In this document: one piece after another, positions 16,432-25,814 of the stretch | How positions within the stretch are numbered: the stretch's first letter is position 1 | Layout of the letters: each line of letters begins with the position of its first letter | NCBI GenBank assembly: GCA_026705465.1 | Contig: JAPPAP010000033.1 | Location: 1-64,000, forward strand | Direction of reading: 5' to 3' | From: a bacterium | GTDB lineage: Bacteria > Actinomycetota > Acidimicrobiia > Acidimicrobiales > Bin134 | Length of the DNA stretch: 64,000 nucleotides | Made by a program: the position numbers and the translations under genes | Notes under the pieces: model-generated | The model's input: the letters and a program-made list of their open reading frames with translations, nothing else | What the model was told of the DNA's origin: nothing | Database searches by the model: none

Positions 16432-17199
16432 ATGAGCACGGCATTCGGCATCGACATAGGAGGCAGTGGCATGAAGGCCGCACCAGTGGATGCAAGCACC
16501 GGTGAACTGCTCGACAAGCGACTCCGAATTCCCACCCCCAAGCCGGGCGTTCCCGAAGAAGTAGCTGATGTGGTCTACGAGCTGGTGACGTCGTTCGGGT
16601 GGACTGGCCCGGTGGGTTGCGCGTTTCCCGCTCCGATCGTCGGCGGCACCGTCAAGTGGGTAGCGCATTTGGACGACTCGTGGGCCGGGGTTGATATTGC
16701 TCAGACGATGAGCAGCCGGATCGGCGCTCCCGTGACCATCATCAACGATGCCGATGCCGCCGGAATGGCGGAGATGACCCACGGCGCCGGAGTGGGTCGG
16801 ATGGGGACCGTGTGCTTCACCGCGTTCGGCACCGGCATCGGAAGCTCCGTTTTCGTAAACGGGAGTTTGGTGCCCAATACCGAGTTCGGGCACCTCTACT
16901 TGGCCGGACACGACGACGACGTGGAGGTGTGGACCGCGGCCAAGGTCCGCAAGCGGGATGACTTGGACTGGCCGACCTGGGTGGGGCGGGTCCAGGACTA
17001 CTTGGAGCACCTCGAGAGGATCATCTCGCCCGGCCTGTTCATCTTGGGCGGCGGCATCAGCAAGGAGTTCGATGTCTGGGGGCCGTTGTTGGACATCGAC
17101 ACCGAGGTCGCCGTCGCCAAAATGAGGAACAACGCCGGCATCGTGGGTGCGGCCATGGCGTCGGTCGGCGCAGGTGCACCCGGCTCCAGGGCCAGCTGA
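16432..17199 (+). CDS. ppgK: Polyphosphate glucokinase, ROK family
   Basis: A 255-residue ROK kinase. FGIDIGGSGMKAA is the phosphate-1 motif, NDADAAGMAEM contains the catalytic Asp, and FTAFGTGIGSSVF and LVPNTEFGHL are the polyphosphate/glucose-binding motifs typical of actinobacterial PpgK. The enzyme phosphorylates glucose to glucose-6-phosphate with polyphosphate (or ATP) in the cytoplasm. Length matches the family. It starts 141 nt from the divergent SDR and precedes the MMPL gene by 33 nt. Confidence 0.92.
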   Translation: MSTAFGIDIGGSGMKAAPVDASTGELLDKRLRIPTPKPGVPEEVADVVYELVTSFGWTGPVGCAFPAPIVGGTVKWVAHLDDSWAGVDIAQTMSSRIGAPVTIINDADAAGMAEMTHGAGVGRMGTVCFTAFGTGIGSSVFVNGSLVPNTEFGHLYLAGHDDDVEVWTAAKVRKRDDLDWPTWVGRVQDYLEHLERIISPGLFILGGGISKEFDVWGPLLDIDTEVAVAKMRNNAGIVGAAMASVGAGAPGSRAS

Positions 17200-17232
17200 T
17201 CCCTAGGACAGCCGGAAAGCCTCCGCACCTTC

Positions 17233-19614
17233 ATGCTGGACTGGTACGCCCGCCTGGTCACCCGCTCCCCCTGGCGCACTATCGCGGTGATCGCCCTCAT
17301 TACCGCGGCCATGCTGCCGGGGGTGGCCTTGACCACCGAGGAGCCCGACGCGATGGGTTCGTTCGTGCCCGCGGGCAGCGACCTGGCTCGGGCAGTAGAG
17401 GAGCTGGAGGCTCGGTTCCCCGAATCGGGGGCATACACCAGCGCGCAGATCGTGGCCCGGGGCAATGTGACGTCGCCCGACGTCATCCGAGAGGTCATCG
17501 CCCGCTCGGAAATGGCCGTCACGCATCCCGAAGTGGCGCCCTTCGTTCCCCAAGACGGCGAACCAGTAGTCCGCAGCTACGCCCATTTGATTGTGGCGCT
17601 GGCCGGCGTGCCACCGGCCCAGCTCACTGCTGAGGACGTAACCCGGGCATTGGCTGTCGACCCAGCCGATGACCCCCGGGCGGCTCAGTTCGACCAGTTG
17701 CTCGGCGCAGACGCCGGACTGGGCCAGGTCAGACTGCAACAGATCGACTTACCCGACTTGGAATCATACGACGCCCTTTTGGTGGTCAACGACGTGATCC
17801 AGCAGGGGGACTACGGGCCGAACGCATCAGCCCGCACCCTGTCCAACGCCCGATTCCAAGAGGGGGCACAGCAGGCCCTGACCGACAGCGGATTCCTATT
17901 CCCCCTGGCCCTGGTGGTGATGGTGGTCGTTTTGGCGGTGCTGTTCCGCTCTCCGGCCGATACCGCAATCACGATCATCGGTGTGATCTTGACCGCGTTG
18001 TGGCAGATCGGCCTATCGGGCTACCTCGGCCCCGATGGCCTGGACAAGATCAACGGCATCACACCGATCAGCATCATCGTGCCGGTGCTGCTGGTAGGTC
18101 TGACGGTGGACTACTCGCTCCAGATCGTGTCCCGCCGCCGCGAGGAACGGGCTGGCGACCCGCACCGGGCCACCAGCCGGGCAGTATCCATCACCGGCGC
18201 GGCCATCGGCTTGGGGGCGTTGACTACCGCCCTCAGCTTCTTGACCAATTTGGCCAGCCCCTTGTCCCCCATCAGGGACTTCGGCATCTTGGCGGCTAGC
18301 GGCATCATCGCCGGGTTCTTCATCATGACGTCGCTGGTACCCGCGGTAAGGATCTTGGGCGATCGCCGGCGGCTGGCCCGAGGGCGGCCATTGAGAACCC
18401 GGCCGGTAATCGACTCGGTTCCCGGGGTGCGCCGACTTCTGGAGCCGATGGTGGCCCGCTGTGCCCGCTATCCCAAGCTCACCCTGTTGGCCGTGGCCGC
18501 GCTGGCCGGTGCCGCGGTAGCTGGTGGGATCAACGTGAACACCGAGTTCAAAGAGGACGAGTTCTTGCCCGAGGATTCCGAGGTGGTGCAAGACATCCGA
18601 TTAGCCCGCCAAGAAGTCGGCGGATTGAGCACCACAATTACCGGGGTGGTCATCACCAACCTGAAAGACCCGGCCGCCGCGAGAGCGCTGGTGGCGTTGG
18701 ACGACCGGCTGCGGGGGCCAGAGCCCGGGTCGGGCGGATTGGCGCCTTCGGGCTTGGACCAGCCCGAACATGTGGTGGGCGTGGGCGGCACCACGCTGGT
18801 ATCGCTGGCCGTCGAGACGGTACCCAACGCCCGAATGGTGCTCACCAAGGGATCATCCGGCGACCTGGCCCAGCTTTACCGGCAGGTATCGGAGGCCGCC
18901 CCCGATGATTTTGCGAAAGTCGCTTCGCTGGCCGATTCATCGAGAGATGACGTGACCATCATCCCGATTCAGGCCTATTTCGCGAGCGACAGCGACGCCC
19001 GAGACCTCTACAACGCTACTGGTGACCTCTGGGCTAAAGACGCTCCCGGCAATTTCACGGTGACTGGGGCTCAGATCAACCCGGGAGTGACCACCAATGC
19101 GGTGGCCCGCAGCCAGACCACCGCCACGTTCATCACTGTGCTCACCGCGCTCGCCCTGCTCACGGTGTATTTCTGGCGGGCCCACCGCCGCCCGCTGCTC
19201 GGGGTGATCACCGTGGCCCCCATCGTGGTGGTGTTGATGCTGCTGCTGGGGTTCATGTGGGTGATGAGCATCAACTACAACGCGCTCACCGCGCTGCTGA
19301 CCTCGCTCACCATCGGCATCGGGGTGGACTACACCATCCACTTCGCCCACCGGTACTTGCACGAGCGCGAGCAAGGTGCGCAGATCATGGCGGCGCTGAC
19401 AACTACCGCCAATAGCGTGGGCGGAGCACTGTTCGGGTCGGCCACCACCACTGCATTGGGCTTCATCGTGCTGGCCTTCGCCCCCCTGCTGGTGGTGAGC
19501 CAACTCGGGATTCTGATTGCCATCACCGGGATCCTTTCGATGATGGCCGCCGCAATTGTCCTCCCCTGCCTGCTCGTGCTGGCCGAAGGTCGCCGCGCGA
19601 GGCCAGGCCACTAG
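17233..19614 (+). CDS. MMPL/RND-family membrane transporter
   Basis: A 793-residue protein with the duplicated RND layout. Each half has one transmembrane helix, a large extracytoplasmic domain and a five-helix bundle. GLTVDYSLQ in the first bundle and GIGVDYTIHFAHRY in the second carry the Gly-x3-Asp motif expected for proton-coupled transport. TTALSFLTNLASPL and TTALGFIVLAFAPL are the paired sterol-sensing-like helices. It is shorter than mycobacterial MmpL lipid exporters and nearer to generic hydrophobe or hopanoid RND exporters. It contains rare TTA codons (QIDLPDL near 17747 and DIRLARQ near 18601). Its TAG stop lies inside the -10 hexamer of the next gene. Confidence 0.87.
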   Translation: MLDWYARLVTRSPWRTIAVIALITAAMLPGVALTTEEPDAMGSFVPAGSDLARAVEELEARFPESGAYTSAQIVARGNVTSPDVIREVIARSEMAVTHPEVAPFVPQDGEPVVRSYAHLIVALAGVPPAQLTAEDVTRALAVDPADDPRAAQFDQLLGADAGLGQVRLQQIDLPDLESYDALLVVNDVIQQGDYGPNASARTLSNARFQEGAQQALTDSGFLFPLALVVMVVVLAVLFRSPADTAITIIGVILTALWQIGLSGYLGPDGLDKINGITPISIIVPVLLVGLTVDYSLQIVSRRREERAGDPHRATSRAVSITGAAIGLGALTTALSFLTNLASPLSPIRDFGILAASGIIAGFFIMTSLVPAVRILGDRRRLARGRPLRTRPVIDSVPGVRRLLEPMVARCARYPKLTLLAVAALAGAAVAGGINVNTEFKEDEFLPEDSEVVQDIRLARQEVGGLSTTITGVVITNLKDPAAARALVALDDRLRGPEPGSGGLAPSGLDQPEHVVGVGGTTLVSLAVETVPNARMVLTKGSSGDLAQLYRQVSEAAPDDFAKVASLADSSRDDVTIIPIQAYFASDSDARDLYNATGDLWAKDAPGNFTVTGAQINPGVTTNAVARSQTTATFITVLTALALLTVYFWRAHRRPLLGVITVAPIVVVLMLLLGFMWVMSINYNALTALLTSLTIGIGVDYTIHFAHRYLHEREQGAQIMAALTTTANSVGGALFGSATTTALGFIVLAFAPLLVVSQLGILIAITGILSMMAAAIVLPCLLVLAEGRRARPGH

Positions 19615-19617
19615 GGT
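19612..19617 (+). promoter_or_regulatory. -10 hexamer TAGGGT overlapping the MMPL stop
   Basis: TAGGGT begins with the TAG stop of the MMPL gene and is followed by 6 nt and the GTG start at 19624, which fits a leaderless SDR transcript. Confidence 0.45.
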
Positions 19618-19623
19618 CCAAGC

Positions 19624-20409
19624 GTGTCGTTTTCAGTCGAGGGCTCTGTCGCCGTGGTCACCGGCGCCACTCGGGGAATCGGCCGACAGATCGCCTTCCG
19701 GCTGGGACGGGCCGGCGCCCGGCTGGTGGTAGTGGGTCGCACCGGGACCGACGACCCCGATGCCGTGTTACCGGGGTCTCTACCCGAGGTGGTGGCCGCG
19801 CTGGGGGCTGAGGGGATCGAAGCCCGCAGCGTGCAGGCCAACCTGACGTCGCCTGACGAAACCGCCCGCATCGTGGACCACACCTTGGAGTGGTACGGGG
19901 GCTGCGACATCCTGGTGAACAACGCGGGCTACACCTCCAACGGCCCGATCATCGACGTGCCCTGGTCGCGCTGGGAGCGGGCGTTTCGGGTGCAGGTGGT
20001 GGGGCCGATGCAGCTCTGCCAGGGCTTCGTGCCGGGAATGCTGGAGCGAGGCCGGGGCCGGGTGCTCAGCGTGAGCTCGGGGTCAGCCACCGCGATCAGT
20101 CCCAACCTGGCCCTGTACTCCACGTCCAAGCAGGCCATGGAGCGGTGGAATGCCTCTATGCACCTGGAGGTAGGGGGCCGAGGGGTGGCGTTCAACGTGC
20201 TGCGAGTGGACACCATCGTTTCCACCGAGGGGTGGTGGCACGTCTACAACACCCAGGGCGCGGAGATCGCCACCGGCGGCGCGGGATTGGAGACCCTGAA
20301 GACTCCCGAATACACCGCGGCGTGCGCCGACTGGATGATCCGACAACCCGACGACTGGAGCGGCCACGTCGTCGGATTTGACGACATCGCCGCCCTCGGC
20401 GGCCCCTGA
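19624..20409 (+). CDS. Short-chain dehydrogenase/reductase
   Basis: A 261-residue SDR with VTGATRGIGRQIAFRLG as cofactor motif, NNAGYTS, the catalytic Ser in SVSSGSA, and YSTSKQAME as Tyr-x3-Lys. VVVGRTGTDDP after the second strand, with Arg, suggests NADP(H). The C-terminal half has VDTIVSTEGWWHVYNT where many SDRs have the PG motif, so the substrate lid is unusual. The GTG start sits 9 nt after the MMPL stop but has its own -10 hexamer. Confidence 0.82.
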   Translation: MSFSVEGSVAVVTGATRGIGRQIAFRLGRAGARLVVVGRTGTDDPDAVLPGSLPEVVAALGAEGIEARSVQANLTSPDETARIVDHTLEWYGGCDILVNNAGYTSNGPIIDVPWSRWERAFRVQVVGPMQLCQGFVPGMLERGRGRVLSVSSGSATAISPNLALYSTSKQAMERWNASMHLEVGGRGVAFNVLRVDTIVSTEGWWHVYNTQGAEIATGGAGLETLKTPEYTAACADWMIRQPDDWSGHVVGFDDIAALGGP

Positions 20410-20428
20410 CCTCGCTGATTGGGCCGGG

Positions 20429-21256
20429 TCAGTAGCGAGCCCGGGTCTCAATGAAGACCGAGGCGTTGCTGAGGGCGCACAGGCCAGACTCGTCGAACAG
20501 CCGGGCCCGGGACTGCCCGATGCCGTCGGCGTCGACCCAGGTCTCAGCGTCGACGCAGATGCGCTCGCTGGTGGGATAGCGCAGCACGTGGATGGTCAAG
20601 TCGGGGTTGATCGACACGAACTGGTCGTAGGGCAAGAATGCGCCCAAACCACTCGTGAAGTCAGACAGGGCCATCAACCGCACCAGGGGTGATGTCTCCT
20701 CACCTCGCACAAACGGCACCAACAGTCGAACCCAGGTCTTGCTAGGTGAGCCTCCGCGGAAACTGCCGACCACCCGGTCGAATTCCACCACGTGGGGAAA
20801 TCCCTCGGGCATATCCGTCCGAGGGTTGAAAGACACCGGCTGGTCGGTGCTCTCCGGCGGGGGTGGGAGGGGGACCTCGGGCTGGCGGTAGGGCGATAGG
20901 TCGATGCCCGCACCAGTCCGCACCGACATGGAGACGGCAGAAGCCACTAGCAGATCACCGTCGTGGAGTTCGGCTCGAACGGTTTGGATCCGCTTGCCGG
21001 TGCGGAGCACCTCTGTCGAGATGGCCAGCGGCTTCACCGGCACTCGACGCAGCATGTCGAGGGTAAAGCGGGCGACCCGCATGGGCACCGGCGCAGGCAC
21101 TTGTTCCACCGCCCGGGCCAGCAGACCGGCTACCGCGCCGCCATGCTGGGCACCGGCGTCCCACGGCCCCTGGGCGTAGATCGTCGGAATGACCGCGTCG
21201 CCGTCCAGGTAAAAAATGGCATCGTCGCCCACAAAGGGGGCAACGTAGTACCGCAC
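20429..21256 (-). CDS. TesB-like acyl-CoA thioesterase family protein
   Basis: A double-hotdog protein of about 275 residues. The N-terminal repeat has AQGPWDAGAQHGGAVAGLLARAVE, the hotdog helix region, then RVARFTLDMLRRVPVKPLAI. The C-terminal repeat contains ALSDFTSGLGAFLPYDQFVSINPDLTIH, whose Asp resembles the TesB catalytic Asp. It probably cleaves acyl-CoA thioesters. The frame remains open to 21295, but that would overlap the divergent esterase start, so the GTG at 21256 is preferred. Certainty about the exact start is low. Confidence 0.75.
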   Translation of the reverse strand: MRYYVAPFVGDDAIFYLDGDAVIPTIYAQGPWDAGAQHGGAVAGLLARAVEQVPAPVPMRVARFTLDMLRRVPVKPLAISTEVLRTGKRIQTVRAELHDGDLLVASAVSMSVRTGAGIDLSPYRQPEVPLPPPPESTDQPVSFNPRTDMPEGFPHVVEFDRVVGSFRGGSPSKTWVRLLVPFVRGEETSPLVRLMALSDFTSGLGAFLPYDQFVSINPDLTIHVLRYPTSERICVDAETWVDADGIGQSRARLFDESGLCALSNASVFIETRARY

Positions 21257-21294
21257 TGCCCGACGGCACGAGACGAAACAGTCAGGAGATGCCA

Positions 21295-22245
21295 ATGAAG
21301 CTCTGGGACGAAACAGTCAACGGTTACCGGCCCGAGGCCCAAGCCATGCTGGCAGCCCTTGCGGAGTCATTTCCTGCGGCCGGAGACGACATGCCGGAAG
21401 ACCCCGTGGCCCGAGCCCAGATCCAACGCCAGAACATGATTGCCTTCGAACCGGAACCGTCACCGATGGCCGTCGAAGCCACCATTCCAGGACCGGCCGG
21501 AGACATTCCGGTGCGGCTGTTCGTACCCGAAGAATCCAAGGCCATGTTCCTGCACATCCACGGCGGCGGCTGGATCTTGGGCCGCCCCCAGATGTCCGAT
21601 TTGGGCAACGAGTATATGGCCAAGCACCACGGGCTGGCCGTCTTGTCGGTGGACTATCGGCTGGCTCCCGAACACCCCTACCCCGCCGGCCCTGATGATT
21701 GTGAGGCGGCCGCGGCCTGGCTGCTCGAGCACGGCCCCGAGCGCTGGGGCACCGACAAGATGCTCATCGGCGGGGAGTCGGCCGGTGGCCATCTGGCCGC
21801 AGCCACGCTCTTGCGGGTGCGAGACCGCCTCGGCGCCATCGATCGAGTGTTAGGGGCCAATCTGGTGTTCGGCTGGTACGACCTCAGGGGCACTCCGTCG
21901 ATCTTCGGCAACGGCGGCCATCCAGACGTGTTGGACCCGGAGGGGCTTCAGTTCATGATCGAGTGCTTCACACCGGGCATGTCCGACGCCGAGCGGCGCG
22001 ATCCTGATGTGTCCCCGCTGTTCGCCGATTTGTCGGGGCTGCCCCCTTGCTTGGTGTCGGTGGGCACGTATGACCACCTGGCCGACGACTCGCTGTTTTT
22101 CGCGGTTCGGATGGCTGCCGCAGAATCGCCGGTGGAATTGGCCGTCTATCCCGACTCCCCCCACGGCTTCATGGTCTTCCCGTCCGAGATGACCAAGTGC
22201 CACGCCAAACGCCTCGACGCCTGGATCGCCTCGCTACTGCCCTGA
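21295..22245 (+). CDS. HSL-family alpha/beta hydrolase (esterase)
   Basis: A 316-residue esterase of the hormone-sensitive-lipase family. HGGGWILGR forms the oxyanion hole, GESAGGHLAA holds the nucleophile Ser, an Asp follows in VGTYDHLADDS, and His is in SPHGFM. The family hydrolyses short acyl esters or lactones in the cytoplasm. Two ATGs occur at 21289 and 21295; the second is chosen because AGGAG at 21284-21288 is then 6 nt away instead of adjacent. Confidence 0.88.
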   Translation: MKLWDETVNGYRPEAQAMLAALAESFPAAGDDMPEDPVARAQIQRQNMIAFEPEPSPMAVEATIPGPAGDIPVRLFVPEESKAMFLHIHGGGWILGRPQMSDLGNEYMAKHHGLAVLSVDYRLAPEHPYPAGPDDCEAAAAWLLEHGPERWGTDKMLIGGESAGGHLAAATLLRVRDRLGAIDRVLGANLVFGWYDLRGTPSIFGNGGHPDVLDPEGLQFMIECFTPGMSDAERRDPDVSPLFADLSGLPPCLVSVGTYDHLADDSLFFAVRMAAAESPVELAVYPDSPHGFMVFPSEMTKCHAKRLDAWIASLLP

Positions 22246-22251
22246 GTCTGC

Positions 22252-22443
22252 TCAGTCGCCGAAATCCTCTTGGTCCAGCACCATGTCCCAGCGGTCGCCG
22301 CAGTCTGAGCATCGATAGGCCACCGAGTCGCCCGGCACGGGCGGATCGTCTTCGGGCCAGTGTGTGATCCGGTGGCATTGCCCCCCGCAGTCCACGCACA
22401 CGATCTGATCGGGGATCACCACCCCAGTGTGCCATCCCAGCAT
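22252..22443 (-). CDS. Small zinc-ribbon-like protein
   Basis: A 63-residue protein with two Cys pairs, CVDCGGQC and CSDCGD, separated by about 25 residues containing HRITHWPEDDPPVPG. This is a compact zinc-ribbon pattern. The C-terminus is acidic (DQEDFGD). The ATG at 22443 lies 10 nt downstream of the helicase stop and has AAGGGTGA before it, so it is the second gene of the helicase operon. Short zinc ribbons bind nucleic acid or protein; here a helicase accessory role is inferred only from position. Confidence 0.65.
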   Translation of the reverse strand: MLGWHTGVVIPDQIVCVDCGGQCHRITHWPEDDPPVPGDSVAYRCSDCGDRWDMVLDQEDFGD

Positions 22444-22453
22444 CGGCGGCAGT

Positions 22454-24559
22454 TCACCCTTGGCGCAGGCTCTCCCATTCGTCGAGGAGGCTGGAGTCGG
22501 TGGAACGCAGCAGGGTGCGAAGGTCAGCGGTGAGGGCAGCGAGGGCGTCGTTGACCGCAGCGGCGGGGATGGTCTGGACCAAGGCCTTATAGCAGTCGGA
22601 TAGATAGCGCAACAGCGCTCCCTCGGAGCGCTTGATGGCGTAACGGGAGACGTACTGGTTGAAGGTGTCGCCGACCTCCATGAGGTCTCGGGCCACCGAC
22701 TTGGGACTCGGGCGATCGTGGCCCACCCAAGGGTGGTAGCGAGCGAACACCGCGAAAGCCGGCTCGATGAATTCGGCCTCGGGCCGGGGCCAAGTGACCT
22801 CCGACAGCCGCTCCAAGCGCTCCTCATAGGGCACCCGCTCGGCCTTCAACTGGGCCATCAGGTCATCGCGAGCCTTGTCCCGCTGCGCCAACAACACCGC
22901 CGTGGGGTCCTCCAGTACCGACTCCACCACGCTGAGCGCCTGCCAGTGATAGTCAGATACCTCGGTATCCAGCGCGTCCAGCGCCTCTACCGCGAACAGT
23001 CCGAGCGGCTGGTTCAGCCGGAACTCGTCTTGGAGATCGAGGTTCACCCGTACTGGGCGGCCGAGGTCGTCGGGCTCGTCAAGCACCTCCACGATCTCGG
23101 CATCGATCAGCGACCGGAACACTCCCACTGCCCGGCGGATGTGGACTCGCTGGCGGGTGCGGGGCTCGTGGTTATCGGTCAATAGGCGCTTCATGGCGGC
23201 GCAGCCGTCGCCAGGCCGGTCAAGCACGTTGAGCATCATGGAATGGCTCACCGCAAAGCTCGACTCCAAGGTCTCGGGGCGCCCATGCCACAGCCGGCCC
23301 AGCGTGTCGCCGTCGTAGTGGGCGTAGTTGTGCTCGGGCGGCTTCTTCTTTACCAGCTTGCGGCGCTTGACCGGATCGGACGCGGCCTTGGCCTCGGCCC
23401 GCCGGTTCTCGATCACATGCTCGGGGGCCTGCACCCACACGCTGCCCTCCTCATCGAAGCCCTTTCGACCGGCCCGGCCCGCGATCTGCTGGAAGTCCCG
23501 CACCGACAACACTCGGGTGCGACGCCCGTCGTACTTGTAGAGGCGGGTGAACAGCACCGTGCGGATGGGCACATTCACCCCCATGCCGAGGGTGTCGGTG
23601 CCGCAAATCAGCTTGAGATGCCCCTGCTGGGCCAACTTCTCCACCAACAGCCGGTACTTGGGCAACAGCCCGGCGTGGTGCACCCCCACCCCGGCCAGCA
23701 CGAAGCGGCGCAGGTCTTTTCCGAACGGGGTGTCGAAGCGGAAGCTGCCCACCGCCTCTTTGACCGCGGCTTTGTCTTTGGTGCTCAGCACGTCGAGGCT
23801 GGTGAGGCTCTGGGCTTGGGCGGTGGCCTCCCGCTGGGTGAAGTGGACGATGTATACCGGCGCCTTGTCGGCTCCCAGAAGCTCGGCAATGGACACGTGC
23901 AGGGGTGTTTCCCGATACTCCACGTCAAGGGGCACTGGCCGCTGAGCCGAGGCCACCAGTGCGGTGGGCCGCCCGTTGCGCTGGGTCAAGTCCTGTCGCA
24001 GGGCAGTGGTATCGCCCAGGGTCGCTGACATCAGCAAGAACTGGGGCCGGCTCAGCTCCAACAGCGGCACCTGCCAGGCCCAGCCCCGATCCCGATCCCC
24101 GTAGTAGTGGAACTCGTCCATCACCACGAGGTCGGCGTCGGTCTTGCTTCCTGCGTGCAAGGCTCGCAGCGCCAGAATCTCGGCGGTGCAGGCAATCACC
24201 GGGGCGTCTGCATTCACGGAGGCATCGCCGGTAACCATCCCTACTTGCTCGGCACCAAAGGCCGCTACCAGCTCGAAGAACTTCTCGCTGACCAACGCCT
24301 TGATCGGGGCGGTATACACCGCCCGCCTACCCTGGGCCAGCGCGGCGAACGCCCCGGCCAGCGCCACCAGCGACTTCCCCGAGCCGGTGGGGGTGGCCAG
24401 AACCACGTTGTCACCGGCCAGAAGCCGCAGCACTGCCTCCTCCTGATGGGGGTACAACTCCAAACCCGCCGCCTCGGCCCAATCGCAGAACGCCCCCAAC
24501 AGCTCATCGGGATCGCCCGCATCGGGCATGAAGTCTCCGAGGGCCAACAGCTCAGGCAT
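22454..24559 (-). CDS. Ski2/Mtr4-like DEAD/DEAH helicase with DUF3516-type C-terminus
   Basis: A 701-residue superfamily-2 helicase. Walker A is ATPTGSGKS (55-63), motif II is DEFH (148-151), SAT follows, and motif VI is QQIAGRAGRKG. The C-terminal 300 residues are helical and contain EHNYAHYDGDTLGRLWHGRPE, as in actinobacterial helicases with DUF3516. The family is thought to act on RNA (decay or ribosome-associated), but the bacterial role is not established. The ATG at 24559 is chosen over an upstream GTG (24571), which overlaps a TAGGGT hexamer. It precedes the zinc-ribbon gene. Confidence 0.88.
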   Translation of the reverse strand: MPELLALGDFMPDAGDPDELLGAFCDWAEAAGLELYPHQEEAVLRLLAGDNVVLATPTGSGKSLVALAGAFAALAQGRRAVYTAPIKALVSEKFFELVAAFGAEQVGMVTGDASVNADAPVIACTAEILALRALHAGSKTDADLVVMDEFHYYGDRDRGWAWQVPLLELSRPQFLLMSATLGDTTALRQDLTQRNGRPTALVASAQRPVPLDVEYRETPLHVSIAELLGADKAPVYIVHFTQREATAQAQSLTSLDVLSTKDKAAVKEAVGSFRFDTPFGKDLRRFVLAGVGVHHAGLLPKYRLLVEKLAQQGHLKLICGTDTLGMGVNVPIRTVLFTRLYKYDGRRTRVLSVRDFQQIAGRAGRKGFDEEGSVWVQAPEHVIENRRAEAKAASDPVKRRKLVKKKPPEHNYAHYDGDTLGRLWHGRPETLESSFAVSHSMMLNVLDRPGDGCAAMKRLLTDNHEPRTRQRVHIRRAVGVFRSLIDAEIVEVLDEPDDLGRPVRVNLDLQDEFRLNQPLGLFAVEALDALDTEVSDYHWQALSVVESVLEDPTAVLLAQRDKARDDLMAQLKAERVPYEERLERLSEVTWPRPEAEFIEPAFAVFARYHPWVGHDRPSPKSVARDLMEVGDTFNQYVSRYAIKRSEGALLRYLSDCYKALVQTIPAAAVNDALAALTADLRTLLRSTDSSLLDEWESLRQG

Positions 24560-24606
24560 GGCGGAAACCACCCTAGGGGTGGATAAGGCATGGAAGGCTA
24601 CGGGGG

Positions 24607-25500
24607 ATGAAATTCGGGCTCTACCTCATTGGCAGCGCGACCGGGGCGTCGGGGCCGCCAGCGGCGCCCATCGCCGATCCCGACTTTTTGGCTGGTTTCG
24701 CGCAGCACGCCGAGTCGGTGGGATGCGATTCCCTGTTCTTCGCCGACCACATTGTGTTCCCCGCGGCCAAGCAGGCGTCTTACCCGTATGCCGAATCGGG
24801 GGCCTATCCGTGGGACAACGAACACACCCAACTCCCCGAGCCGCTGGCGCTCATGGCCTATCTAGCCGGGGTCACTGACACGCTGCGATTCGGCACTGCG
24901 GTGCTGGTGCTGCCCCAGCGCCACCCGATGCTGCTGGCCAAGCAGCTGGCCACCATCGACGTTCTGTCGGGAGGGCGGGCCGAACTCGGGATCGGCGCAG
25001 GATGGCTGGCCGACGAGTTCGACGCGCTGGGCTACTCGTTCTCCAACCGGGGGGCCCGTACCGACGAGTACATCGACGTGATGCGGGAGCTGTGGAGCAA
25101 TCCGGTGGCCAGCTTTGCCGGACCGACGGTGGCCTTCGACCGCGTCCAGCTCACCACCCACCCCCGCCAACCCGGAGGTGTCCCCATCATCGTGGGGGGC
25201 CACTCCCCACCCGCGCTGCGCCGGGCTGGCCAACGAGGCGATGCGTTCCTGCCCGCGTTCTCGGCGTCGCAAGACCGGGATCGCTGGCCCGAGATGTGGG
25301 CAGAGGTGCAGCGCTGGGCCGCTGATGCCGGACGAGACGGAGCCTGCGAACTCCAGGGTTTCGGTGCCACCCTCGATGATGCCCGCTTCCTGGCCGACTT
25401 GGGGGCGACCCGCATGATCTACAGCACCCACGATCCCGATTTGGCCTCGGCTCGGGGCACCTTGAACCGCTTCGCCGACGGGGTGATCACCCAATTCTGA
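24607..25500 (+). CDS. LLM-class F420-dependent oxidoreductase
   Basis: A 297-residue luciferase-like TIM-barrel protein. FGLYLIG opens the barrel, SLFFADHIVFP and FGTAVLVLPQRHPMLLAKQLATIDVLSGGR form the cofactor cleft, GIGAGWLADEF follows, and VPIIVGGHSPPALRRAG is the phosphate-binding segment near the C-terminus. This layout is typical of actinobacterial F420-dependent reductases of TIGR03619 type. The substrate is unknown. It is divergent from the helicase operon. Confidence 0.83.
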   Translation: MKFGLYLIGSATGASGPPAAPIADPDFLAGFAQHAESVGCDSLFFADHIVFPAAKQASYPYAESGAYPWDNEHTQLPEPLALMAYLAGVTDTLRFGTAVLVLPQRHPMLLAKQLATIDVLSGGRAELGIGAGWLADEFDALGYSFSNRGARTDEYIDVMRELWSNPVASFAGPTVAFDRVQLTTHPRQPGGVPIIVGGHSPPALRRAGQRGDAFLPAFSASQDRDRWPEMWAEVQRWAADAGRDGACELQGFGATLDDARFLADLGATRMIYSTHDPDLASARGTLNRFADGVITQF

Positions 25501-25814
25501 TTGCGAGCGGCGACAAGATCTGTGCCAAAGCTGCTGATTTCGCGTTGATTTCATGATCTTTTGAGAAATTTCTTTTACACAGGTTACGCCCCTTCCCCAC
25601 CATTCGAAGTCGAACCAAAAACCCTGCTCAAACGGTTGCTTTGAGTTACCCGCAAGAAGATTTCCACAGGTCGATGTGGCGCACGCCTGAGTATCTCTTC
25701 CCCAAGACCACTCAGTTGGGAATTATTTGAGAGTTTTGATCGCGAGAATGCCCGCTCCATTCCCGTCGTTGCCGTGATCCAAGGCTGAGGCGGAGCAGAG
25801 AAAGGAGCAAGTTC
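25501..25814. other. Long AT-richer intergenic leader
   Basis: No gene is seen in these 314 nt, which are visibly richer in A/T than the flanks (runs such as tttcatgatcttttgaga). They include TTTTACACA (25573-25581), which fits the DnaA-box consensus, and a one-mismatch copy ATTTCCACA (25660-25668). They most likely hold the promoter and leader of the HTH gene. No riboswitch or clear -35/-10 pair was recognised. Confidence 0.4.

Noticed and set aside
25573..25668. Replication origin suggested by DnaA-like boxes
   Set aside because: Only two boxes, one imperfect, and no dnaA, dnaN or typical oriC genes nearby.
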